From: Sclerodactyla briareus
Taxonomy: Eukaryota; Echinodermata; Holothuroidea; Dendrochirotida; Sclerodactylidae
Direction: 5' to 3'
DNA length: 64,000 nt
NCBI GenBank assembly: GCA_026419785.1
Contig: JAODTK010002021.1
Location: 148,501 to 212,500 of the forward strand
Shown here: positions 46,631 to 58,317 of the stretch, piece after piece
How the letters are laid out: each line of letters starts with the position of its first letter
Numbering within the stretch: position 1 is the first letter of the stretch
Position numbers and translations under genes: made by a program
The notes under the pieces: model-generated
What the model was told of the DNA's origin: nothing
The model's input: the letters and a program-made list of their open reading frames with translations, nothing else
Database searches by the model: none

Positions 46631-46929
46631 AAGTAACTTCTCGACTAATTGTCCCCCTTGGCGATTGGTTTATAAACGGTATAGGGTAAATCAGCGTCCG
46701 GTTCCACCAAAGTAGCGGCATATGCCGTCCGGTAATCTATTTTCAACTACGCTGCTGTAGACGAATGTGTCGTAATTATGTTGAAACCCCGACCCGCAAT
46801 TGAAACTACTGATGTTGTTATCAGTGCTATACAGTTGCTCCTCACTCCGAACTGTCACCAGTAACTACGGTTGATGGTTGAGGCAGCCGATGATTGACAG
46901 TGTGTCCGATGTCCATGGCTTGAACATTC

Positions 46930-47919
46930 TTAATCACATTGGACTAATGCCACTATAACGTTTCCCCGTGAGTAAGGCACGTTCGCAATCAGCGGCATGG
47001 CGACTGCAACGCCAATCACCCACAACGACGGCAACAGTGATGACAATCCAGCGAAACTGTCCACGCATACCGGCATGAAACAATAACGCATATAGCGTTG
47101 TAAGAATGCCACAAGCAGCGAAGCCAGAATTTTCGCGACAGTGGACCAAACATGGTTGTAGGGATATATTTTCACCGCGGTTTCGTGGTGCCGAGGTGTC
47201 GTCCACCAGCCCGCACCGGCTTCTCATCTGAAAGAAGGGGAAATTACGCTAAACTCTGCGCCAGTGTGACTACTAAAAGACGAGTGTCTGTGGTACGGTC
47301 TATAACATAAAACAAACGATTACTTCTCTGGCCTCGAATCGCTGGCTTTCGCTTTTGATTTCTTTGTCTTTTTGGAATTGTCGTATGAGCATGGGGAGAG
47401 GCGGCGATAAGCTTAGGAGCCATACTTGTGATGATAGTAGCATGGGCCGTCTGGATCATGTTCTAAATTAGCCGTTTGTTTTGGTGAATTACGGCCCCCA
47501 CTTGGCGAGTTGCTGCGACTTCTCTGTTGACCCGTATTAGTCAGATTTTCCACCTGTTTAGTTACATTTGCAATGGCGATACGTATTTCGGCCAATTCTG
47601 GCTCATATGATGCGCCAACAGCCTGACACGTGTTCGGCATCATCAGGTGTTGAGTTGTGGTAGGTAGGCGAGTAGAATGTGGTACTGCTGGTGCTGGAGG
47701 TGTTAATATATTAGAAGTAGCAGTGACACAGAATGTAACAGATGGTGGGTTGAATGTGGTCACCTCCACGATCTTGTCTGCAATCCGGGCTAACAACTCC
47801 TCCAATTGACGGTTTTCACCGTGGATGCCAGAATCAGCTGGACGTTCTTGGGACGCTCTGGCATCGCAACTGACTGGGGAAGGAGACTTTGTACCAATCT
47901 GGAACTGGAGGGGCGTCAC
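46930..47919 (-). pseudogene. Ty3/gypsy gag-protease relic (CHCC-type gag)
   Basis: The minus-strand frame from 47,919 is a polar, Pro/Ser/Thr-rich gag with an acidic-to-coiled stretch (ELAEIRIAIANVTKQVENL). It ends in CYYHHKYGS, then a stop, then AYRRLSPCSY. C-H-(C)-C spacing of this type is the gag zinc motif described for the CsRn1 clade of Ty3/gypsy elements; here one Cys has become Arg. A shifted frame continues NRLFYVIDRTTDTR, the usual protease lead-in, and a further shift gives HTGAEFSV. There the catalytic Asp of DTGA is replaced by His. Beyond this, RGQFRWIVITVAVV resembles the post-active-site part of the protease. Stops, shifts and the lost Asp make it dead. No reverse transcriptase or LTRs were found. 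Confidence 0.65.
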
Positions 47920-47941
47920 GTCTGACTGAAATAATCATAGA

Positions 47942-48620
47942 GTGGTTACACCCCTCTCAGTACCTCCTCTCAGTCTATGCATGGATCATCCTGAACAGAT
48001 CTGCTGTCAGCTGCTCGCGGATCAGCATCCTGAACGTCTGGTTTCACTCCCAAAGAAGTATTTTGTGGATCGGATTTCTGCTCTCCCTGGCCTGTCTGAG
48101 CGAATGCGAAAATTCGGTAGGGGGCTTTCTTGGCCTCTATCGAGTTTCGCATGGCCTTCGACTCTATGTATATGAAAGCTCTCTGGAGAATTCTCGAGCA
48201 GCGTGGTGTGCCAACCCGTCTGTACACCTGGTATCCTCTCAGTATTCTGGAAGGAGAGGGCTGCGAAATGTGCAGGTAGAGTCTTTGACCTTTTCCCCAT
48301 TGTCATGAGTGTGAGACAGGGATGTACACTAGCTCCAACACTTTTCAACAGGTGTTTGAACTGGATCATGGAGAGTGGTTGCGGATATTAACGACTGCGG
48401 GTCTCAACCAGGGTTTCTAACCTGGAGTGGAGCATGCCGCATAGCTTACCGAGTTCGAGTGTTTCTCTGGTTGATGCCCTCGGAACACTCAGTCGAGAAT
48501 CAATCTGTTGAGCCTTGGACAGTGCTGCTGGGTATGTCCAGGTGTCAGACAAGAACGTGGAAGTCACTGAGTCATTCGTTCACTTCGGCAGGCCATTAGT
48601 GGATAAGGCATCATCACGAA
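47942..48620 (+). pseudogene. LINE reverse transcriptase fragment
   Basis: Across several frames the order of a non-LTR retrotransposon RT is visible: a PKK...VDRI segment, LSERMRKFGRG, a degenerate FRxAFDS (around 48,150), LENSRAAWC/ILEQRGVPTRL, LVSSQYSGR, the highly typical VRQGCTLAPTLF (about 48,312-48,347), NWIMES, and near the end VSDKNVEVTESF. At least four frameshifts are needed. The catalytic ADD motif expected after 48,400 is not preserved. Both ends are truncated. It abuts the start of the minus-strand gag relic, so one probably inserted beside or into the other. Confidence 0.75.
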
Positions 48621-49790
48621 CATGCATTGTAGCCTAATATTCATATACGTTATTAGGAAATGTTCCACTAGATCACTGTAGCATCATCGTCTTAGCTCTA
48701 TGTGTTAACGATGACGACGACAACGACGACGATTCACTGAAAAGTGGAACTTCAAAATAATTTAGAATCACACAATAGAATAATCGATAGAGTATAATCA
48801 GTCACGAATAAGTCTATAATATCTTAGGATTATAATATTACTTTAATTCTGCCGAAAGATGTGACTTCTAACCATCAACTTACCGAATATTTGACAGCTG
48901 TGAATTAAATGTTTATTCCAGCCGAGTATCAAGACGAAACTAATTGACACTAGCGAACCACCGTAGCAACATGACTGGATAATGATGGCACGAAAACAAA
49001 ACTGCCGCTACAATTACCCCCAAAGCCAGTGTTTCGCCTTGTAGTGTGGGGAGTATAACAAGAAGAAATAGCATTTCTAGATTTTGAGGAATAGCCTTTC
49101 TCATTTCACAAGCATTATAACAAGATAACGCGTTACAGCACAAACGACTAATCTGCATCGGAATCAAATAGTGCTACTAATGGGATATTTGGTATGAGTG
49201 TATATAGGTTCGTTCGATTTCCTATTTAAATGGTTACTAACATAATGTTACCGATGCAAATACGTTCTAGAATACACTTCAAGAGTATTCCAGTAAAATG
49301 AATAGCATACTTATCAGAGAGGACTTGAACAAAATTTGACTGGATTCGGTAAATTTTTCGAATGAAAATGATTAGTTTCTTGCGAGCCGGAAAAATTATA
49401 TATTAGCAAAATCTGGTGTAGATTTTATTCGTGTCCCCTCTGATATAGATTATGCTATTCAATTTCACTATCAATAGTTTCAGAGTGTAATGCTCTGATT
49501 TTCAAGGGCGGCTGTTCAGATTGTTGCAGAGTTACATAGGCGCGAGAGAGCATGAGAGCATATTAATTAGGGGTAGTGAGAAGAGTAATTTGTTATTCTC
49601 TAGAGCAGTTGAGAAGAGATAGTACACACTCAAATGATAGTAACAACCTGATGAAGTTGGATAAAACATGATGATTTCTACTAATGACGCAGACCCTATC
49701 GAACACTAAATATTAGTTACGTTTCCCAGCAGTTCCATTATTCCATGATCATGTCAGCGCGTCGCTATCAGTTTATAGTAACTTTCTATG
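48621..49790. other. No recognisable gene
   Basis: AT-rich. A minus-strand frame (48,940-49,167) holds one hydrophobic stretch (TLALGVIVAAVLFSC) that would be a good membrane span, but no splice signals or family support it. Confidence 0.45.
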
Positions 49791-50140
49791 AATAAATAAG
49801 GAAGTAGTCGAACATATATCAGTAATGACAGCGCACCCCAACGACCTGTTAGGAATGATACGACATAAATAGCACCTAATAGTGGAAGTTCAATCCTGAT
49901 TGCCCAAATTGCCTGGGATACGCCATGAGACAGCTTGATAAATCATGAGAGACAGGTAAACCTCCCCTTACCTAATGAAATTGGCATGTGAGTTACGGTA
50001 GCTATGTCTCCAGGGTTCCGGAGTTCTTCAAATAAGGACAAACCTTTGTCGAAAATGATGAAAAAGCATTGTGGTTTAGGACTTGGAGCAATAAAACACG
50101 CTAATTATTCGGCCAGGGTACGTGACTCGTCTGGCAAATC
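49790..50140. repeat. Second copy of the 41.4-kb block
   Basis: The partner of 41,400-41,760, in the same orientation. Together with the 36.8/46.45-kb pair this gives two co-oriented matching blocks with offsets of about 9.6 and 8.4 kb. Confidence 0.55.
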
Positions 50141-50525
50141 AGCAGTAGATTAGATAAGTTTCGATAGAGAGAATGGGTCTCTACCTTCTGAGTAAATTAG
50201 TCTCATGTATTTCGGGGTATCAGCCTTAACAACTGCCTCCAGCATCTACTAGAGCAATTGCCCTTTGCGAGATCTATCGAATCCATATTTTGCAGGAATC
50301 CGAAGGAATCGTTCATTTGCAAGATACGTGAAACTATACGAGAGCAGTCGAAAAAAAACCCTGGGTGTACAAGCTTTGACTTCATCGCAAATACTCTGTC
50401 CTGAACCATTGAACTAACTAAAACAAACAAAATTTATACATACATAACTAGCAAATGCTAATAGCCTGTTTTTCCCTGCCTAACGATGTCATTAAATAGG
50501 ATACTGCATTGTTTGTCACATTCAG

Positions 50526-51320
50526 GTAGAGGTCTAATGGGTGAGTTGACCTCTTCTGTAACATGGAAAGAAAAGTCTGATGTGTAATCTATCCTCTGCT
50601 GTTACATGGGAAGAGAGGTCTAATGGGTGAGTTGACCTCTGCTGTTACATGGAAGGAGAGGTCTAATGGGTGAGTTGACCTCTGCTGTTACATGGGAAGA
50701 GAGGTCTAATGGGTGAGTTGACCTCTGCTGTACATGGAAGGAGAGGTTTAATGTGTGATCTGACCTCTGCTGTTACATGGGAAGAGAGGTCTAATGGGTG
50801 AGTTGACCTCTGCTGTACATGGAAGGAGAGGTCTAATGGGTGAGTTGACCTCTGCTATTACATGGAAGGAGAGGTCTAATGGGTGAGTTGACCTCTGCTG
50901 TTACATGGAAGAAGAGGTCTAATGTGTGATCTGACCTCTGGTGTTACACGGAAAGAGAGGTGTAATGTGTGAGCTATCCACTTCTGTGACATGGAAAGAA
51001 AGGACTAAATGTGATCTGACCTCTGCTGTTACATGGAAGAAGAGGTCTAATGTGTGATCTGACCTCTGGTGTTACACGGAAAGAGAGGTGTAATGTGTGA
51101 GCTATCCACTTCTGTGACATGGAAAGAAAGGACTAAATGTGATCTGACCTCTGCTGTTACATGGAAGGAGAGGTCTAATGTGTGATCTGACCTCTGGTGT
51201 TACACGGAAAGAGAGGTGTAATGTGTGAGCTATCCACTTCTGTGACATGGAAAGAAAGGACTAAATGTGATCTGACCTCTGCTGTTACATGGGAAGAGAG
51301 GTCTAATGTGTGATCTGACT
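50526..51320 (+). repeat. 43-bp minisatellite with ~128-bp higher-order units
   Basis: The monomer is GAGAGGTCTAATGGGTGAGT followed by TGACCTCTGCTGTTACATGGAAG (43 bp). About 18 monomers are present. In the first 400 bp they are near-identical. From about 50,941 a trimer of distinguishable monomers repeats: GTGTTACACGGAAAGAGAGG, GAGCTATCCACTTCTGTGAC and GAAAGGACTAAATGTGATCT recur at 50,941, 51,069 and 51,197, a period of about 128 bp. Each monomer contains an AGAGGTC/TGACCTCT inverted pair. Confidence 0.9.
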
Positions 51321-51324
51321 TCCT

Positions 51325-51341
51325 CAGGGGCGTAGCCAGCC
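51325..51341 (+). other. Orphan hAT-like terminal repeat
   Basis: CAGGGGCGTAGCCAGCC, directly after the minisatellite, is the classic end of many hAT and hAT-derived elements. A matching opposite end was not found nearby, so the element is truncated or interrupted by the LINE fragment that follows. Confidence 0.4.
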
Positions 51342-51599
51342 ACTCTGAGCCGGGTGGGCGAAGTTATGGACATTTCCTCAAACATCAAATATTAAAACGC
51401 GCATAGCCCGCTCTAAGCGAAGCGCGACCATGCGGTAGTTGGCGCGTAGCGTACGGCAAAAAGTGCCTCCCAGATCGTCGGAATGACAGCAGTCCACACT
51501 TCCCATGTCTGCAATGACCACGGATCCTTTTGCCTATGGCACTTCGTAACAGTTACAAGTCATATAAACTTCGTGAATATGCTCTGAATGGAATGGCTG

Positions 51600-52130
51600 C
51601 ATGACTGAGCTGAAGAATGTCTTCCTCGCCCAACAGCAGAATTCGAAATCATGCATTGGCTACCCATTGCACAGCGGATTATATTCAAAATTATATGCCT
51701 TGTGTACAAATGCGACCACAAACAAGCGCCTGAATCTCTCTACCGATGCTGGATTGTGCTTTCCTTCCTCCTACAACATCAGGAGCGTTTCTTCAAATTC
51801 GCTGTTTATTTCCGAGGAGGCGCACCAAACAATTTGGTGGCCGGGCTTTCCCTCCTCCCCGTTTGTCTGCCAATTCTCTGAAATGGTCTGCCAACTCACA
51901 TTCGTGATCAGGCATCTTTTATTTCCTTCAGCAGAACACTGAAGACTCATCTCTTCAAGAAGCCTTCGGTTAGGTCCTTGACAGTCGCTGTGCTTGTCCT
52001 TTGTCTTGCCTTTGTTGGTGTCCTCCTTTGTATTGTATTGCTTTTTATGTTTGGTAATTGTGTCGATCTATATTTTGTTTAGAGAGGCAGTTAGATAGAA
52101 TATCGTTTGAGTTACGACGCCAATAGAAAA
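51600..52130 (+). pseudogene. CR1/L2-type LINE ORF2 C-terminal fragment
   Basis: HWLPIAQRIIFKIICLVYKC at 51,651-51,713 is the hallmark of the C-terminal end of CR1/L2/jockey-like ORF2, downstream of the reverse transcriptase. It continues with the usual 'AP' segment. After frameshifts come the phrases for LWNGLP/THIRDQASF and LKTHLFKK (about 51,880-51,965), the conserved end of this domain. A hydrophobic tail follows (VLVLCLAFVGVLLCIVLLF). It is 5' truncated, as expected from incomplete reverse transcription. Confidence 0.75.
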
Positions 52131-52224
52131 TTTTGTAAATAGCTGGAAAAGGGTCGTTCAGTTGATTCCAGAAAATACATGACAATCTTCACGAGCATAT
52201 CCCGACTACACTTTTTTTACGAAC

Positions 52225-53860
52225 CAGGGAGCAAAAGACTCCAGTGATTCCTTGACAAATTCCTACAACCTGAGACCAGATACAAGAACGATTGGGATAA
52301 TGGCATGATTAACACAAACTCCAGCTCGAAAGGACCAAGAGTTTTGGACTTGATGATGTCCACATTTTTTAGACTGACCTCTTCGACCTCAGATGACCAC
52401 CTCTGACCTGACTTCAAACAATACGGATCATGTACCCATCATGGGGACCCAAATAACAAGTATGAGCTTGATCAATCCAGGGGGGGTCGAGTTATTGTGT
52501 CCACAAGTCATAATATCAATTTTTCCCATTTTCCCTATTCTCATCAGAAAAACGTTCTGCTCTATCCCCCGAAACAATAGGGTTGATGTATTCCAAACCC
52601 TCCAGACAACCACTTTTGACCAATAGTGACCCCTGTTCTACACCAGAACGATGAACTTCTTGTACTCCCCATGAATGAGCAGTATGCCGAATTTCAGCCT
52701 GATCGAAATAAGCATTCTGGACTTATCGTATCCACGATTTTTTTAGACTTTGACTGACCTCAATGACCTTTGACCTGGCTTTAAACAGTCCTCATCATAG
52801 GGTACACATACCAAGTTGAGCTCAATCCATCCAGATGGGGTCAATGTGTCCAGAAACAAATTTGCCCAAATATCAGTATTTCACGATTTCCCCATTTTTT
52901 ACCGGAAGTGACACCCGCTCTACATTACAAAATAGGGTTCTTGTACTCCCCAAGAGAAAGCCGTATTTGAGAAAAGTCCGCTCGATGTACCAAGCATTCT
53001 TTGATGTTTTTTTTTACTTATTCGTGTACACAAGGCTGTTAGAATTTTCCACTCTGCTAACTTCAGATAACCTATGACATGACCCCAAAGCAGTTAGGGA
53101 TGATTGTTACTCATCAAGAGGAACCACATAAAAAGTAATGAGCTCAATCCATCAGGTCGGCGAGGTTATCGTGTCCACAAGCGGGGCGTCACAGGCGTCA
53201 CACAAATACACCAACAAAAACACGCACCCACCCACACACAACACACACACACGCGCACACCAAGCACACACACGCACCCCTCACACCACACATACTGTCT
53301 ATGGTGGGAACGACGGTGAGGGTTGTTTAAACACCCAAACGGAGGGAAAGCCCTGTTTCCAATCCATGCGTATCCTCCGAATAAGCGGAGATTCGACTCT
53401 TTACATGGCCACCGAGGTATTGCTTATATGAAAAGCTACCGCAGAAGCAAAGATGAAACGAGGTTCTGTAAAATTTAATTAATAACAAAACTTACACACG
53501 TGTGAAAGTGGTTAGACTTTCTACCGCATAACCGAAGAGTGCTCAAAATTGATTAAAAAGCACATTTCCACGAGAGGGGATGGTGCAGAAAGCGCCCTCA
53601 ATGCCCTTATTCTAACGGGTATTCCTGTTGTCGGTGGAACCTCGATTGACAGCTGTAAAACCTTATGTGTTACCTCGGTTCCACCATTTCCAAACGCACA
53701 AAAACACACCCACGCAACACCACACACACAAACCACACACACACACACCACACACACACTATCATAGCTGCAAAGAATCGTGGACTGTCGTCAAGGAATT
53801 AAAAAACCCCACCCTTCGATAATTTGCACTCAGCTAGAGGCTACAATGGGTCAAATCATT
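52225..53860 (+). mobile_element. 308-bp-family element, second copy
   Basis: The left edge reads CAGTGATTCCTTGAC. About three diverged units carry TGACCTCAGATGACC (near 52,387), ATCATGGGGACCCAAATAAC, GGGGGTCGAGTTATTGTG, AACAATAGGGTTGATGTA and AAATAGGGTTCTTGTACTCC. The right part holds two CA microsatellites (53,225-53,290 and 53,700-53,760), then GTCAAGGAATTAAAAAA and TGCACTCAGC, the same right shoulder as the first copy at 15,760-15,800. Shared edges make this a discrete mobile element, not just satellite spread. Confidence 0.7.
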
Positions 53861-54060
53861 TACGTATTTTCATAAAAAAGGTACCTTTAGGATTCGAGAA
53901 TGGCAGCGAAAACTCTCTTCGGCACAAAAACTAGTGGAAGTCACGAAGGTAAATTAAGGTCAGGTCCAAGGCACATAGGGAAAGAGGGTTCCTTGATTAA
54001 TTACCTAATTGATCGCAGTGGCGCCCCACCCCCCTTGTTAGACTCATTCGTATGTTATAG
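53830..54060 (+). repeat. Direct repeat, partner at 56,005-56,230
   Basis: TCGGCACAAAAACTAGTGGA then AGTCACGAAGGTAAATTAAGGTCA matches TCGGCACAGAAACTGGTGAA then GGTCATCCGAGGTCAATTGGGG. Both are followed by a GATCG...AGTGG/AGTGC box and C-rich sequence. The offset is about 2.18 kb. No coding potential is seen. Confidence 0.55.
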
Positions 54061-56000
54061 CCAAAAACGTTTCCTAGCTTTCTTGACCTCATTTGGGAAC
54101 AATAAAACGTCATCTCCCTTCAACCTCTGCAACCTATATGCCCAATTTTAATTTTATTGTATCGGCGGTCTCCTGTTACCGTGCTCACAATCATTCACGT
54201 TTCTGACCTCTGCTGATCTTTCTGGGATGGATACAAACAACGACAAGCCGCTTCCTCTCTTCATGTCAATTTTCGAACACACGGATGCAGGCTTCTCCCA
54301 TATCGGGTTCAGACAGGATGCGTAACACACGCAGGCACATACAAACATTTGAGTGACTGTATAAATTTTCTCCTACCCCAGCAAAGAATGAATATGAAAG
54401 GAATGAGCATGCATAATTACATACCAAATCAAATCTCGCACACTGACGACTATTAAAGGAGACAGAACAGTATCAGGATTTGCGGGATTTTGGGTAAGTG
54501 CAAACTCTGATACACTTTTGGAGCACTGGTCAATTAAGTCTGTTTCTGAAAGATTGCACTGGTTTAAGACTTGTGTTCCACTCTGAGGCTCATGAGAAAA
54601 GGGATTTGATTCATAAAGCTGAAGGGCGCTCTATATTTCATTACTGACCAACTAGTTATGGACACTCGATGACAGACAGCTGGTTCAACGCATCAGTGTG
54701 CAGTTGGAGCATTGAACTGCTAGAACAGGCCTGGGGTGCCTCTCATTGCTCTAGCTTTCGTAAGAGCTGATCATTAAGACAAGGTACCTTGGATTTCTGT
54801 CACGATTTCATCGTTTGGGGCTTATATTTGAAAATGGCTAGCCTGTAGACAGAATGCAGCGTAATTAATAGATTTGTAGCCCAGCAGTAGTTTTGACAGC
54901 AGTCAATGTGCGAGCTCTCTCGCAACAATGATTCGTCAGTAACATGTATACCGGAAAGGAAAAGTGATTGATTAGTTCCCTTACTTCGTTATGTCTCACA
55001 AAAATTGGAGTATAGGTTCCGATGCACTAAACCAAGTTGCGTTCGGTCGATCGCGCGCACGTTCATGTCAGTGGCTGGATTGCTTATTTGTCGCGTCAAC
55101 GTATTCTGAGCAGCAGACCAAGCGAATGCAGTGATGAGGGCTAGGAGGTTAGGCTTCCGGCTCTGAACGGAACGTAATAAGATTTCACTTTCGAGTGCAG
55201 TTCTGAATTCAGTATTTAGCACGCATGTGCCAACTTACTCTCAACGCTACTGCGGCGAGAAAGCTTGCTCGCTCACCACCCAAACATGCAGGATACGTTA
55301 AGTCCTCTGCTATCGTGGTTATCTGCATGATTACGTCCAGGCCAAGGAGTCTTTTCACGTTACCCATCAGGCCTAAGCGTCGCTCGAATTACCAAATGAA
55401 TCAAAATATAAAACACAGTCTGAATGCACACGTGCATAGAACCTAATTACCAGACCGCAACACCCTCCCTAATTTCACCAAACTACCCCCGAGGGAACGT
55501 CCACGATGTTCATTAACTTAACGCCTAAAACGAGAGAATAATAATTTATCTTACAATGGAGATGAATAAGATATAAGAATCTTTTGTATAGAAAAGATTG
55601 AATTATCCTGAATATCATTTGAATGACGAAAACATTGATTAATCTGTGACGAATAGAACCACTATTTGTTCGCCTCTTGCATTTCTGTTAGATCTAAAGA
55701 AAATAGACATCCAGGAACTCGATTAAACTTACATGACGTTCGTGTGCTCGTACGTGAATCGTCAACTGTCACAGCCATAAGGACACAAAAACAAACAAGC
55801 GCAAAACTGCGTAGAGATCTTTCGCTGTACTGCTAACGTTCATATTTTTTTCTCCATGAAAGTCAGTCATTTAGGGCAGCTTCCAGTATGAGCCCAGTTG
55901 ACACGAGGTAACAATACCAGGCTGTTTACGTGATCAACTTTAGAGTACAGGCAGAATTGTGTCTCCATGAATTCCTACTGAGGCTGCGCAAATTCCTTAA
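54061..56000. other. No recognisable feature
   Basis: Unique-looking AT-rich DNA. Short frames (for example minus 54,989-55,222) lack domains. Confidence 0.5.
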
Positions 56001-56004
56001 ATTC

Positions 56005-56230
56005 ACACACTTGGCCCCCGATATTTCGTAACATAAGCAAAAACACTATGCATTTTTATGATCGGGTATCTTTGAAGTCCAAGATGACCTCGAAAATTCA
56101 AATCGGCACAGAAACTGGTGAAGGTCATCCGAGGTCAATTGGGGCGGAAGGTCCCCTGATGCCGCGGGAAGACTAGAGGATCGAAATAGTGCACCTCCCA
56201 GCCCTTCCGCATTTCGTTTGAGCTATGCAT
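56005..56230 (+). repeat. Second copy of the 53.8-kb direct repeat
   Basis: The partner of 53,830-54,060, diverged but in the same order and orientation. Confidence 0.5.
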
Positions 56231-56761
56231 GAAAGAAAAAACAAACTATTTTCGAGAGGGATCTATGGTCTATGAACAATGATCAATGCCACTATTCTCT
56301 CCCAGAGTTTTCGTCTCCATATGCATGGGTTGAATAGGAAGAACGAGGGCTTGGAAAACTCAGTCAGAGGTAACTAACAAGATTAAAACATGAGGCCACA
56401 CAGATGTGGATCATCATCCCAGGGCAGGCAACATTATATTGAACAAACTGACATACATGTAAAAGACTTATTTTCGATAGAATATTGTATCTGCTCCGGT
56501 GAATATAAATTGGCTGCCTAACAATGCGCTGTTTCTAGACCAGTATGAAATTTGACGAAATTCTACAATCTTAAAATAAGGGATCAATTATTTCATCTGA
56601 ACCGCTACAAAAAGTATTACCTAGCAGAAGAAGAAAACTATTCGTTCCATGAACAATAAGAAAAAAGCCGACCTGGAACAAATTATTAATCTCAGTTCCT
56701 CATGAGGTTACACGGGCCTACGAACAATGCTCTCCAATGTGAAGCATTCAAATGACAACTG

Positions 56762-57052
56762 ATATAATTGATATATTGATATCAATTACACCAATATATA
56801 TATATGATATATATATAATATAGAGATCTATATATATATTAGATATAATCTTATATATATCATATATATATATATCTAGAATATTATATTTTTTGATTAT
56901 ATATATATATAATAGTATATGTATATATATATAGCTATAATTATATATATAATATATATATAATATAGATATATAATAATATATATTATAGATATATCAT
57001 ATAGATATATCTTATAATATATATATATATATATATATCGATAATATATCCC
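56762..57052. repeat. TA-rich microsatellite block
   Basis: About 290 bases of almost pure A/T, mostly TATATA with occasional single C or G. It is self-complementary and likely to form cruciforms or to be length-variable. Confidence 0.95.
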
Positions 57053-57119
57053 AGGACCGCAACCTGAAATAGGGTGATTGGGACTAGTTCAGGGATATAT
57101 GTTGCAGAGGTCGTTAACC

Positions 57120-57500
57120 GTCTCGAACACGAATTATGGCAGGAAGGTACACCGCCAAGTTTCAACGTGAAAGCAGTTCCAAAAAAAAAAAATACGATTC
57201 GAAATTTGTTATGTGAACTTAGTGACAAGAGGACACGACCATGTAAGCATGACACCATATTCGATACATTTCTCTATCATTGGAACGGACTAGAGGGTGG
57301 TTAACCATACTTCTTCAAATAAAATTAGATTTTTTTTTTCAAAATTAGCTCCAATGCTATCTTGTGTTAGCGATTCTCAAAAGTGCATTGAGTGTCTGAT
57401 TAATTATAATGCACTAGATTCAGTCCACCATTTCGATTGAGCCGATTTTGGTCTTCGCTAATCCTTATTTGATATTATGGACAGATCCACGATAGAGAAG
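57120..57500 (+). repeat. Duplicated segment, uninterrupted copy (empty site)
   Basis: TCTCTATCATTGGAACGGACTAG, GTGGTTAACCATACTTCTTC, AATTAGCTCCAATGCTA and GTGCATTGAGTGTC match 58,208-58,317. The continuation TTAATTATAAT...TTCAGTCCACCATTTCGATTGAG matches 61,681-61,730. In the second copy about 3.36 kb lies between these two halves, so this copy shows the site before insertion (junction near 57,396-57,401). Confidence 0.75.
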
Positions 57501-58059
57501 AATTCCGACGGAGACTGACAGGGGTCCAGTAATATAAGAAAATCAAAGTGTGAGAGAGCCAATTGTTTAACAATTGAAACCTGTCAATTGGGGTAACACG
57601 TATGTCTCAGTGGCAAGGTAAGGAATCACTGAGCATATATCACAAACAATTTACCTTTTCTTTCCCCTAGCGATGGATATGATACGCTAAATTTATGTAC
57701 GGCGTGTGATGCCACACCAGTGCGATTTAAAAAATGTGTACGCTAATTTTAATCAGAGGTGACGGCGCCTAAACTACGGGAAATTGGTGGGAAAGTAGTA
57801 GAGTGAAGGAAAGTACAAGTTGTCCTCTGTTGTCACCTCTGGCGGTGGAAATTAGCTTGGTCGGCAGAGATGATTATAAAGAATTGTAATTTCGAATCTT
57901 GTACTTTTCTCGGATTTGTAGGAGTCGTGAAATAGAGTACAGGACCCCTGTACTTTCCGACACGGGACTACAAGGGAGTATTAATAGGCTGTAGATCGAC
58001 ATTTCACATTCTCCCGCCCTTCTTCACATGGGGGCTAGGGTGAAGTTCCGTCAAAACGT

Positions 58060-58317
58060 CAGGCACTGTGGACGACCCACCTCTGCGTGAATTGGCCAAA
58101 TAACTTCGATTCAAAAGTTGTTGTGGGAGGAACGTGGTAGAGTAGACATGACATGCAACGCTGACATGACAAATATCGATAACATAGAGGTATCTTGGGA
58201 TTTTTTCTCTATCATTGAAACGGACTAGCAGTGGTTAACCATACTTCTTCAAGAGAAAAAAAACTTGCAATTAGCTCTAATGCTAGTTGTGGGCGAGTCA
58301 GTAAGTTCATTGGAGTG
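58060..58317 (+). repeat. Duplicated segment, left half of interrupted copy
   Basis: The left half of the second copy of the 57.12-57.50-kb segment. It ends at GGAGTGT, directly before the inserted element. Confidence 0.7.

Noticed and set aside
46930-47175. A hydrophobic minus-strand frame looked like TM3-TM4 of a rhodopsin-type GPCR (LWVIGVAVAMPLIANVPY).
   Set aside because: It is a shifted frame of the gypsy protease region. The neighbouring frame reads RGQFRWIVITVAVV, which fits the retroelement and is continuous with gag-protease upstream.
50526-51320. CRISPR-like regularly repeated array.
   Set aside because: The repeats are directly contiguous and the 'spacers' are themselves repeated monomers. 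The genome is eukaryotic, so this is a minisatellite.
57074-57304. A 76-codon plus-strand frame (VNRLEHELWQEGTPPSF) that looked protein-like.
   Set aside because: The homologous duplicate near 58.0-58.2 kb does not keep the frame open, so coding is unlikely.
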